A model generated the notes under the pieces. The model was not told the origin of the DNA. It searched no databases and saw only the letters and a program-made list of their open reading frames with translations. From Acanthornis magna (lineage: Eukaryota > Chordata > Aves > Passeriformes > Acanthizidae), in the NCBI GenBank assembly GCA_036785705.1, contig JAWUZG010000070.1, forward strand, positions 2,739,001 through 2,803,000: a DNA stretch of 64,000 nt. The letters are read 5' to 3'. Position numbers and translations under genes: made by a program. Below, piece by piece: positions 44,801 through 54,904 of the stretch; position 1 is the stretch's first letter; each line of letters begins with the position of its first letter.

Positions 44801-47800
44801 TCTTTGGGCTGTTTGCCTCTATTAACTTGTCAGGTCATGCATGTCTAATGGAGGGAGTGTGCCTCCATAATTTCCTGATCACTCTAATTCAACTCCAGTT
44901 ATTAGAAAGTTTCATTACATCGCAGGGTTAAATCTAGTAGTGGTAATTCATGGATTTCCGGCAGCTCATCTATTTCTGGGTGATTAGTAGGCTTCCTTTA
45001 TCCTTCATTCCACCTACTCACAAAACCAGCAGGAATATCTAAGAGTGATAGTGTTTTTTCCTGTGTTTACATTTTTTAAAACATCGTTCCTCCTTCTTAC
45101 CTCCCTCTACACTGCACTCCTTGCAAAGCTAATAAGCCAGATTTCCACCAAGCTCGAGAAGAAAGAACAAAGAGCAGGTGCCTCAGAGCCAGAGCGACAG
45201 TAACAGATCCATGATGCCGGCACCTGTACCAGCTGGAGACTCCTGTGCCTGCCAGCATGACTCAGCAGGACCTGCCTTTCCCTCCAGTAGGGCAGGACAT
45301 GCAAGTTTACTTTCAGGGTGGGATTTTTTTTAAAGCAGCACTGTGCTCGCTATAGATTTCCTCAGTAGCAGCAGTTTGACACTTCTGTAAGGCCGGTCTG
45401 AGTTGCCAAAACAGACAGTACAAGTGTTTGAAAGAAGAGGCCATCAACTGTCAGACACTGGCAGCCCGGGGACCTGGGGTCCCAAAAGATGCTGGGAAAA
45501 GATTTACCAAGTCAATTCTTCTTCCCAGGAGCTAGGGAGACATTTCAGGAGTGCTCCATGGACTAAGCTGCTCCCTCGGCAGGAAGGAGCTGTGGCACAG
45601 GACAGGAATGTCACACTAAGGATACACTGTGTCACAAAAAGAAGTAAGTACAGAAATTAACAAAAGTCAAGGCTAAACATGCCAGAGGTATCTGAGATGC
45701 CCACGTTAAGCAGATGGATTAAGCCAGCCAAGGATCTTGTGTAGCCTACACACTTCTGTCACAGATTGCACACTTCCTTGACCTGAGCATAACCCGAGCA
45801 GCTGCTTTTTAAGCTGAAATTCCCAGTTTGAGAGTTACCAGAACTCAGCTTTCGCATTTGAGAAAACTCCAACCCAGGTCCATGGAAGAGGCAGGTCAGC
45901 TTGCCTCTTGGCTCCAGAAGGAAGCATTGCTTTCCAATTAAAGGCCACAACTCAGACATCTGTGAGGGACAAATTAAACATAACCTCCTCCTTCAACACG
46001 GCCCAGGGACTTTCCTGATCCCTGCCATGTGCGGACACCTCCTCCACCTGATTGCAGGCACTCAGGGCCGGAAAGGCTGGAGTGCAGGTGTGGATATTTG
46101 CAGACACCCAGCAGTATTTGCTGCTTTTGGGCAAAGTTCTTCCTGCTCTGCACTGTTCTGTTTTGCCCTTTCCCCCATGCACATATTTCCCCTCTGACAT
46201 CATTGGGAGGATAAGGCATCCGCACACAGCCATGGCAAAGGAAAGCATTTCCCAGGATATTTATCAGATTATGTATACCAAACACAGGGCCTGGGAGAGG
46301 TTATATTTTTATTCCTTCACAGTTCACTAAGCAAACATAGGATACAAGATAACGGGAATGAGGTGGTGGATTTTCCTGTGTGTCTTGCAGGAATGTGAGT
46401 GTTATACATTGTATTCCTGCACCACTGCATGAACACATAATCCCATCTGGCAGTGCGGGTATTCCTGCAAGGTTAACCTGCAGGGTTAACAAGGTTCCTG
46501 ACTTTCTGGAACAGGAATAATGCTGCTGCTTACTTGTCCTTCCACGAGGGATGAAAGGGAAGCGAGGGCCAGTGCCCAGCTGCCTTTGCTTCCTGCAGCC
46601 TCCATCAGAGACGACCTGCAAGGGGCTAATTATCAGTTTGTCCACTGAAAGCCCCTTGTCGTTTCCACTGGCAGGATGACTGCCAAGGATGAAGGGTGCA
46701 CATGCGAGATACACTAAACTGAGGATTCCTCTTTGGAGGATTTCCACTAGGGGAAATGTCAAGTCTCTGAGAGCTCAGTCCTTATTTGAGTTGGCTTTGT
46801 CTGTCACTGAGATTGCTAGTCTTATTCCCCTGAGTGATGCTACCTCCCATTTGGCATCTCTGTGGTCTCTCTGCCACGGCAGGTAGCACCTACACCCTTC
46901 ACATGGCCTGCACTTCCAAAGCAGAGGTGCCCAGGTGACACGCACCTGAAGGACCTCAGCCCATTTTAACTGCAAAGAGAGACCAAGGTGATAGACCCCT
47001 ATCACCTGTTTTGGACATCCAGGGGATGTCTTGACTGCCTAAGGCCTTCTTTGTGTAAACTAAGTAGGGAACATGGAAGTTAGCCAGTCTGTCCCACTGC
47101 CTTTGTGAGCATCCCTACTACCACCGTCTAATTCCAGAACTGAAGACTCACAGTCGTGCATGTCCAAGAGCAGGCCCCAGCAGCTCTAAGGCAGCCCTGG
47201 AAACATCTGTCTGTCACGGGAAGACTGGGGCACCAAAATTGCTACAGGCCCACACGATCATCTTCTTCACAGTGCCAGGACTTACCCTTAAGCAGAGATG
47301 ATGCAGATAATTGTGCATTATGTGCACCCCGTCATCCCAGTACTGCTTCCACCCCTCTGGAGACCTACACACCAGTGATCTTATTCATGCACTGCCCCAG
47401 TGCCTTGGCCACTCTGCTGTGCACCACTTGCGTGGGGGCTGAGGCCCCTATGCCACAAAAGCAGAAATCCACTATTATTTCCAGTCAGACACATCAGCCC
47501 CTAACACTTTCCCCATCTTCAGACTCAGGGATCTTTATGCTGAGCGCATTTGCTGACAGCCAGGCAAATCTGACATGGGAAAAAATAAGGTCAGCACTTG
47601 CTGGAACTGTCCAGTGAGTGTGGAGGTCCGATGCCCACCTTCCCCACTAAGTGAGCACAAGATCAGTGCCAAGGCTCCTGCAGCAACTCCCAGAAAAGTC
47701 AGGGCCTGGGTTTGTCTCCATCATCACCACATCAGCACGTGGCTGGCACAGCACCATGCGGCCTCAGGAGCGAGTGACATCTCTCTCCCACCACTGCCTT

Positions 47801-49174
47801 TCTGCTGCGCAGTCTCCAAGACCACAATTGTCAGGACATGAACCTGGCAAGGACTGCCACTTCAGTAATGCTTCAGCCATTCAGCAGGGAACCTATTCCA
47901 GTCTGGCATAACACTGGTGACAAACAGTCTTCCCAGAAGCACCAAGTTCTGCTTACACTCCTGTCCTGGGAGGGGAAGGCAGTAAAGTGCTCATAGCACT
48001 TGTTATGATGCCATCTAGCTATGACTAATCCATCCCTTACTATTAGATGTTGTGCCTGCCCCGGAACAAATAAATTCATATAGGGATCCATGAAGACATA
48101 CCAGTTCCTTCCAGTGCCAGTTTTGTGCAAAGCATGGCTGACTCACAGACTACAAGATGTTTAGCCTGCTGTCCTGGCAAGTGAGGTGCTGTGCAGCAGC
48201 TGATCCATCAGCTGTGATGGAGATACCTGGCTAAGATGGAAGACACTAACTCATGCTGCAGTGGGCTTAGCAGGTGAGGAAAACATCTGTCACAAAAAAG
48301 AAGTCTTGGGAACTGAGTTGCTCCATTGACTACAACCTGGAGCCCAACATCATGAGGGTGAGAATATGCTTTGTCATTAAAGCAAGGTGCGAGTGTGCCG
48401 GGTCTCAGAACTTTACCCACACAGCTCAAGTTGCCCAACAGGGCCAGCTCTCAGCAGTCACCACCTATCACTGCCAGCGCCCCATGGAGGTGTGTGACAA
48501 GGATCAGCGTAGGCATCACAGCACACCCAGGCCCCAGGACTCTCAATGCTCTAAGGATACACGTGTTCACTTGGAACTTTCAGGTAGCTTATGTCATACA
48601 ATAGAGTAACACACTCCCAGCGAGGAGGTGGAGAAGTGTCAAGCAGAGGGAGGCCACAACCTGTTTTGTTGCCATAAGGAAGTCTCTGCTGCTGTGAGGA
48701 TTCACCCACTGAGCTCACCCAGAGCATGGCCTAGGCAAAGGGAGCAGGACCAGGCTACAAACAGGACAGGTCAAAGTGAAAGAGAACAGATTGCGATGGG
48801 AGCAGAGCTGGGGAGAAGGGAAGGAATATTCATCTTCACTCAGTCACAGGACACACCTGGGCATCGCACAAGCAACAAAACATCCCATATGAACACAGAC
48901 AGAGGGTGGTGTGTGCTCCGCCCCTCAGCTCATACAAGCCACCCGGGTACACCTGTCACCGCCTGGGACTTCATCTCGGAGAAAAACACATCAGCTTCAT
49001 CTGAAGGCAACCTGAACTTTACGCTTTGACATAGATTTCCCAGCACCCAAAGACTGCCCCTGCCCCAAGACTCAGCACCCGATGCTCTCCCAGCCCCTGG
49101 CCCAGGGAACAGGGACCTCGCCGCTTACCGAGGAAGAGTAGCAGGCTGCGGGCCCGCTGGCAGCCGGCGTCCAT
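41776..49174 (-). CDS. EREG: epiregulin precursor (EGF-receptor/ERBB4 ligand), 5 coding exons, 153 aa
   Basis: Spliced coding sequence on the minus strand: 49174-49129, 43723-43640, 43497-43374, 42837-42691, 41836-41776 (462 nt including stop). All introns are GT-AG with phases 1,1,2,2, identical to AREG. Residues 1 to about 24 form a signal peptide continuing into LLQAVLGTTVIP, very close to mammalian EREG. There is an NCT glycosylation site at 38. The EGF module has cysteines 60, 68, 73, 84, 86 and 95 (YCFHGQCMYIVD in its middle), followed by a stalk and QPLSKEYVALTVIVVLLFLA, the diagnostic EREG stalk and membrane helix (about 109-131). The 22-residue tail keeps YKEV at 147-150, equivalent to the YERV basolateral sorting motif of human EREG. 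Human EREG is 169 aa. The product is a type I membrane precursor cleaved to a soluble ligand. Confidence 0.96.
42691..42837 (-). CDS. EREG: EREG coding exon 4 (end of EGF module, membrane helix)
   Basis: Acceptor CACCCTCAG|GTGTG, donor AGAAG|GTGAGA, phase 2. Codes CDVGFSGVRC, the QPLSKEYVAL stalk and the membrane helix ending SYYICR. The exon is distinctly GC-richer than the introns around it. Confidence 0.96.
43374..43497 (-). CDS. EREG: EREG coding exon 3 (first half of EGF module)
   Basis: Acceptor TCCTTGCAG|TCCAG, donor TATTGCAG|GTATGG. Codes the VAQVGITRC propeptide boundary and EGF cysteines 1-4. Intron 2 before it is only 142 bp. Confidence 0.95.
43640..43723 (-). CDS. EREG: EREG coding exon 2
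   Basis: Acceptor CTTATAG|GTTACC, donor CTCA|GTAAGT, phase 1 both ends. Codes GYLLQAVLGTTVIPLC and ENCTTAL, which align with the end of the signal peptide and the propeptide of mammalian EREG. Confidence 0.93.
43724..49128 (-). other. EREG: EREG intron 1 (5.4 kb)
   Basis: The longest intron of the gene. I recognise no repeat, nested gene or structured RNA in it. Frames of 153 codons occur on each strand (46301-46762 minus, 47156-47617 plus) without recognisable domains. Introns 3 and 4 (43373-42838 and 42690-41837) are likewise featureless by eye. Confidence 0.75.
49129..49174 (-). CDS. EREG: EREG coding exon 1
   Basis: Encodes MDAGCQRARSLLLFL plus one base of codon 16. The start has G at -3 and G at +4, a strong context. 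Donor CCTCG|GTAAGC. Confidence 0.9.
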
Positions 49175-49273
49175 CGCCCTCGGTCCCCGGGGAGCAGAGG
49201 AGGCGGCAGGAAGGGAGGCGGCAGACGCAGGAGCGGCGGAGCGGTGTGGAGTCGGCCGGACCGCCGCCCGCAC

Positions 49274-49280
49274 TTTTATG
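49274..49280 (-). promoter_or_regulatory. EREG TATA-like box (CATAAAA) with adjacent GC box
   Basis: Minus strand reads GCACATAAAAGTGC, 100-106 bp before the start codon, implying a transcription start near 49245. A GC box (gaggcggggc, 49291-49300) lies about 10 bp upstream of it. A TATA box embedded in a CpG island is typical of inducible growth-factor genes. Confidence 0.6.
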
Positions 49281-49500
49281 TGCCCGCGGAGAGGCGGGGC
49301 CCAGCTCGGTGACAGCCGGCCCGCCCGGCGAGGGACAGGGGCCCGGCCCGGCCTCCGCTCCCTTCCCCACCGCCCCGGCGTTCCGCCAGCCCCGGGCCGC
49401 CCCCGGCTCTGCCCGCGGGCGATGCCCCGACGCCGGGCAGGGACAGCGCCCTGGTGAGGTTGTCCCGGACCTCTAGCCGTCGGCTGGTGGCGGGGTATAT

Positions 49501-52500
49501 TAGATTTCCGTCGTTCCACCAAGTATCACTGCCTGGGGCCGTAAAATTACCCGTCCCCTCTGAGCAGTCTGACCCAGACACTGATGCCCGGGACTTCCGG
49601 GAGCTGTGGATGCCTACGGCACAGCCTCGGGACCGCTGCCTTTGCTTGCCCTGAAAGCATCCATGCCATGTGCCCTGCGGACCTGGTGCCAGCTGCTCAG
49701 GTAGCCTCTGCCGGCGCACAAAGGACCACTGGGCCATTGCATTGCCATAACACCTATGCCAAAATCAAGGCTTGGAAAACACCCCAGAGTAGGCAACTGG
49801 AACTTGCTGGCCTAATCTCCCATCTTCTGGCGTATCTGAAATGACCCTCAGCACTCACGTGCAGCTGCCAGGGAGCCCCGGAGCTAGAGGCAGAAATGGT
49901 CTAATTTGTTACAGTATAGGCACCAGGAATGCCAGCACCTCGCCTGGCACCTGGGCTGGCTGCAATGGTCTTGAGCTCAAGGGGTGCGTTTGCCACATTC
50001 CCCTCCAGCCCTTGGCCTCATCATAGCCCAGTAACACAGGCAGTTCCTGGAAGCAACAGATCTTTCAGTGCTCTTATAAGATGCTCTTATAAGATCCTTG
50101 AAAGAGCAGCCAACCAGTTACAGATACTTTTAAAAAAAATTCCTTTCAAGCATCCTGTTGAAGCCCACGCACTCGGTCGCTATATTAGGCAAGACCTTGT
50201 TCAGCCCTTACGTCCCACCATCGGATGACTGAGGAATTCCACCCACCAAATCCCTACTGCACACATTTGCCTGAAATATGAAGTGTTTCATCTCAAGAAG
50301 CTGCTTAGCGATGGTGCTGACTTCTTTTCCTTTTAAAGGAAAAATCATCTTCCCCTGCCTTATGGCACTCCATAAAGACACATCGATACCCAGTTTATTG
50401 TGGCGCTGATAAGCCTATCTCACAGCAAAAGGAACTCAGAGTATTGACACTGAGCTGCACTGTAACAGCTGATGACTCAAGTGTCCCTAGTTTCTCTGTT
50501 TTATAAGCAGTTATTGATACGAGACAGGTAACTGTAGAAGATTCTGCAGAGTACCAATATACCACAACGCTGTATTCAGAATGCAGTTCTAAGAGACGTT
50601 CATTCAGGGGGCTGCAATAGACTTGGTACTTACAAATCACACTCCTGCTTATTTTGGGAGCATTTTCTTAGGTCTACAGTGGCATGGAGATGCTTAAGTG
50701 AAAAAAGGCAGCATGTTGCTACAGAATTGTGTCTCAGCACCACTTATTAATTACGTAAATGGTATGAGACTCGGCAGGATAAATGTAGTAAAGCTCAGTG
50801 TGAAAGTAGCATTTAGAGGGATGCCCTCCACAGCAAGTGGGACATTATATACCTGGAATCTTTTTCTAAGTCCCCTTCTTTTCCCCTCTAGCATTAGTGT
50901 CATGTCATGCAGATGGTATCTTTTTTGATGCCACATGACTACTTTTGTTGCTTCTTTAATTTGTGCTGATCCCCCTTATTAAAGATTTTATTGTCTACTC
51001 TTTCAGGGATCATAATGAGTAAAGGAAGGAATTGCAACAATTAGCAATGTGTTTCTGTGTGTGGGCTTACAGATGCCTTAAAAAGCAGCATCACCGTAGA
51101 ACTTCCACTTTATAATTAATTTTACCCTTAAATTCCTGCATGATTTATCCTCTGAAAGGCAACATTTAATTATAGTCTTGTACCGGTACCCAGATACCAA
51201 GTAACGCTGACACAATGGGAGCAATTCATTGGAATTTCCTCTTTCAGATCTGAATATATGGAAAACAAGTATCACGGGCACATCTTTGTTTCATCTTTCT
51301 GTAATGTGCTTTGTTTTCACGGCACCTGATTTCACATACAGCGTCCCCGTGTGCTGCTTTCACCATCCCCTCCTCCACGTGGAGGATGCCTCTTGGGATA
51401 AGGCTGGCACACACCTTAAGAGCCAGTTTTCCAAGAGGTCTTGCTGCATCAATGGGGTCATTGTCAGGCAGGCTCATTGCATCCCACAGGTGCCGGTAGG
51501 AGCGACATGTCTGTGCAATGCTGAGAGGCAGCACAGATTGGGCAACAGAGCATCATGGATGCATCTGTGCTGCTGGCCTCGATTTCAGCCGGGGTGAACC
51601 GGCACGCCCAGGGCAAGGCGCCAATCGATCTGTGCCCCTTGGCACCCGGCCAGTGAGTAGCCCCCAGAATGCTTTGACATTTCAGGATTTTCTTCTTTAC
51701 AAAGTGTAACGAGAATATGAAGAAATACCTTAAGAACTTGTGCAAAAGGCTTGCTTTCATTACCTCGCAACGCCTTAATAACCACCTTCAAAGAAAACTT
51801 CTCTTTGCAAAGTACAGAGGCTCAGCTCAGGTCCATGCTTTAGCCCATTCCAATGATTCAAGTATTCATCTCCCCTTTTGGGACAGAGCAGCAGATTCAC
51901 AGCAGTGATTATTCAAGGATTTGGACTGAGCTTTGTCTGTCAGTGTGTCTAGCACTGATAACACACAGCACCTTCTATGAACAAAAAGACCTTTTGATTT
52001 AGAGAGGAAAAAACACAGCTTAAATGTATATTTTTCTGTGGTGTCTATTTTCCTCGAGGGGACTTGCTGTAGAATAATACACATGTTCACAGCAATGAAC
52101 TGCCCCTTTATCTGTGTGTTTTTACATAACTAAAACCATTCCTGGCAAGTGTCTATACCACTTACTTCTGCTGCCTTCTGTAGGACTTGTACCTGCTTTT
52201 ATGCATTGCTCCTATGGGTATGGATCTGCATTGGTTTTGTCTGTTCAAGACCAATCTGCAAAATCAACATATTTTCTTGTTAGAAAGTATTTTTGAAATG
52301 GAAAGAAAATAATTCCTAGTCTTGCACTGATGTACTCGGCACTGTTATGCACACACACAAAGTAACAAAAAGCCACAATTTTATAACTTCTTGGGAAAAT
52401 CATCCAGCATTTTTCAAACAGCATGAGTGCACATGTCAGTATGTGTGTAAGCAGACTTTTACACATACATACAGCAAGTTTTCATTGCACAGCATGAGAG

Positions 52501-52600
52501 ATGCTCGAGAAATACTCTCAGAAGGTCGGACGTCAATTGGAATGCACCTCACTCTTGACAGCATTTTCATTTGAACTACTCAAAATGAATATTAAGTTCC
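49501..52600. other. intergenic DNA upstream of EREG
   Basis: No supported gene. Contains a 13-bp tandem duplication at 50069-50094 and a CpG-enriched patch at about 51470-51660 that is open in several frames on both strands. Confidence 0.5.
50069..50094. repeat. 13-bp tandem duplication
   Basis: Two adjacent perfect copies of tgctcttataaga. Confidence 0.95.
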
Positions 52601-52607
52601 TGAGGGG

Positions 52608-52737
52608 ATAAAAAAGACATATGGATGTGGCACTGGGGTCACAGTTCAGTGGTGGGCTTTGCGAAGCTGGGGGAATGGTTGGAGTCAATGATCTTGCAGG
52701 GCCTTTCCAACCTAAATGATTCCATGTTTTTATGAAA
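52608..52737 (+). mobile_element. CR1 LINE 3' end, plus orientation
   Basis: Severely 5'-truncated copy: 'aaaaaagacatatggatgtg' through 'cagtggtgggctt', 'gttggagtcaatgatctt' and 'cctttccaacctaaatgatt' followed by the terminal 'ccatgtttttatg'. This belongs to the subfamily with the 'ttccaacctaaatgattctatg' ending. Confidence 0.93.
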
Positions 52738-53574
52738 ATCGTAAATGGTGAAAATCATGGGAACTCAAATGCCCTAAGAAGGGAAGTTATTTTAACTGGA
52801 ATACGTAGATGCAACTGTCTGGAGGAAATAAAAGCCTTGAGCCAAATTACTCCATTTAAAGGTCAGTTTCAAATTTGCCATGAATGTGAGGGATGAATTA
52901 GGTCAAGTGTTCTTAAACAACCAGTCTCTCCTATAAACTATGAGAGTTCAAATTCTGCGCCCAGGGCTGAAAGTGGCCGATGCCTCTTCCTGTAAACACA
53001 GCATGAGGTCAGAGTTACTGGACAACACAGATGTTTAGCTATTAAAATAAAAAACAATTCCCCATATTCACTGATTTCTTTGCCAACTTCTTGGGACAGC
53101 CTTAACCAGCAATTTAAAAAAGAAAAAAACCCCAAGCAGCTAATTCTCATCCATCTCAGCAGATGGCACTGAAAAGGGAGACAGGTTTGCCAGTTCATGC
53201 TGCTTTCCTCCCTAAAGGGAAGTTTTTTAAACTTCATTCTCCTGGCTTGTATGACTTTTCCATTACTCTCCCCTGGGCAAATCCTAAATGGCTCAACACA
53301 TCTCACGGGCAGCAAGAACTTCATAATGTTCAGCTGATGATTTCCCTTTCCTAATTACAGCCCAGTGCTCCATGCTGAGTGATTTCTTAGCCTCCAAGGT
53401 GTTTGAAGCCTTTCTCATTTGTGGAGTCTTCCTGTGGCTTATGACTTTACTTGCTGCTAAATAAACCTGTGCCCTTCCTGAGAGGGTTATCAAGCCATGT
53501 CCCCCTCATATCATTGCCCATATATCTATTAATTTTCTCCTTGCTTTGAGTGAATTGTTTAGAACAATTACATG

Positions 53575-53633
53575 GAATAGAATAGAATAGAATAGAATAG
53601 AATAGAATAGAATGGAATAGAATAGAATAATAG
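53575..53633. repeat. (GAATA)n pentanucleotide microsatellite
   Basis: About eleven units of aatag, one with a G substitution (aatgg) and one truncated. Likely length-polymorphic. Confidence 0.97.
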
Positions 53634-54397
53634 AAGGACAAAGCTTGAAGCAAAGGGGATTTCCCCACAGCATGTAGTAGGTTGTAAGCAAGCTGTGAGA
53701 GCATCAGCCCCTTACCCATCAGCTCTGTGTGCTGTTCTGTACATCAGCACCTCTTTTGAGTTTATAAAGTCATCTCTTCTACAGAATTTCTCATTCTCCA
53801 GGGATGAGGACTAACCACTGAGAGACAGAACATATGCAAAGATGAAGATTGCCTTCTCTGATCTGTCACCACGTGCATACATAGGTGCATCATTCAGGCC
53901 CCTGATCATTGGCCAATAGAACTGAAATTCCTACGTGGCAGCATGTTCCTGGTGGATGACCCTACAGCCCACCCACTTGATGGCTCTGCCCAGAGAGTTA
54001 CATCCACCTCAGGACAGTGAAATGACAGCAAACTCACTGCGATGGGGACTGGTGTGACTCACCAGCTGCTCTCAGGTTTTCTGCACAGCAGTCCCTCCTG
54101 GCTGTGGGCTCTCCACCACCACCTTCCATCCCTCTCCTTTACCTCCCATTAGGACAGCTGGTGCCAGCATGGGGAAGACAAGAGGAAGACACTGACAATG
54201 AGAAGGACAGACCTGCTGAAGCACAGGGCCAGCCTCTAAGGCCTGCACTAAAGCCTGAGCAATATGTGCTGCACACACACTACCAGCAGAGCCCCTGACT
54301 CTCTGCTGCTCCATCTGGGAATTTGGCCATCATGGGCCTCGGCTACATCTGTTTCAGTCCCTTTGGAAAGTGTATTCTGGCCCTTGATAAATATTTT

Positions 54398-54424
54398 GCT
54401 CATATATCTCAAGCATATATGAGC
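54398..54424. repeat. perfect 10-bp inverted repeat
   Basis: Arms gctcatatat (54398-54407) and atatatgagc (54415-54424) flank a 7-nt loop ctcaagc. It can form a hairpin on either strand; no associated gene is seen. Confidence 0.9.
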
Positions 54425-54884
54425 AGAGGAAAGGCTGACTAGCGGGCTGTTTCCTTGCCTGTGCTTGGCCTGCTGAATGCAAAGCAGCACTGAGCTGTGA
54501 CTCACCCTGTGCTCCAGGCCCTGCTCCACCACCAGGACTTCAGCCATCCGCAGACTCCACGTTTTGGCTGTGACACGGTGGTGACTGTCACCTGCACGCC
54601 AACCATGCACACGGGGAGCTGGGGCACCCTGGACAGGAGGAATGTGTTATTAGGGATGATGGAGTAAACAGCAATTCACCTGAAACCAGCTTAGCCAGCA
54701 CACGTTCCAGAAACCAAATCTAGGAAAGAGCCACGGGTCCCCGGTGTATTTGTTTGGCCTGGTAACCAGCCCTAAGCATTGGAGCAGATGTGCTTAGTGG
54801 AATTCCCCCATCCACTAACATTATGGGACACTCCCACTACTGTTCTGATAATTACTGTTAATCATTACTATTACTGAAGTGACC

Positions 54885-54904
54885 AAAAAAAAAAAAATAA
54901 AAAA
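54885..54904. repeat. A-rich run
   Basis: Poly(A) tract interrupted once by a T, 'aaaaaaaataaaaaa' at its core. No retroelement body is recognised beside it. Confidence 0.8.

Larger units (their letters stand above)
49120..49500. promoter_or_regulatory. CpG island at EREG promoter
   Basis: Compact GC/CpG-dense block covering exon 1 and about 300 bp upstream; flanks are AT-richer. Limits judged by eye. Confidence 0.75.

Noticed and set aside
46301..46762. 153-codon minus-strand frame inside EREG intron 1, considered as an alternative exon
   Set aside because: No recognisable domain and no splice sites in a phase compatible with EREG exons 1 and 2.
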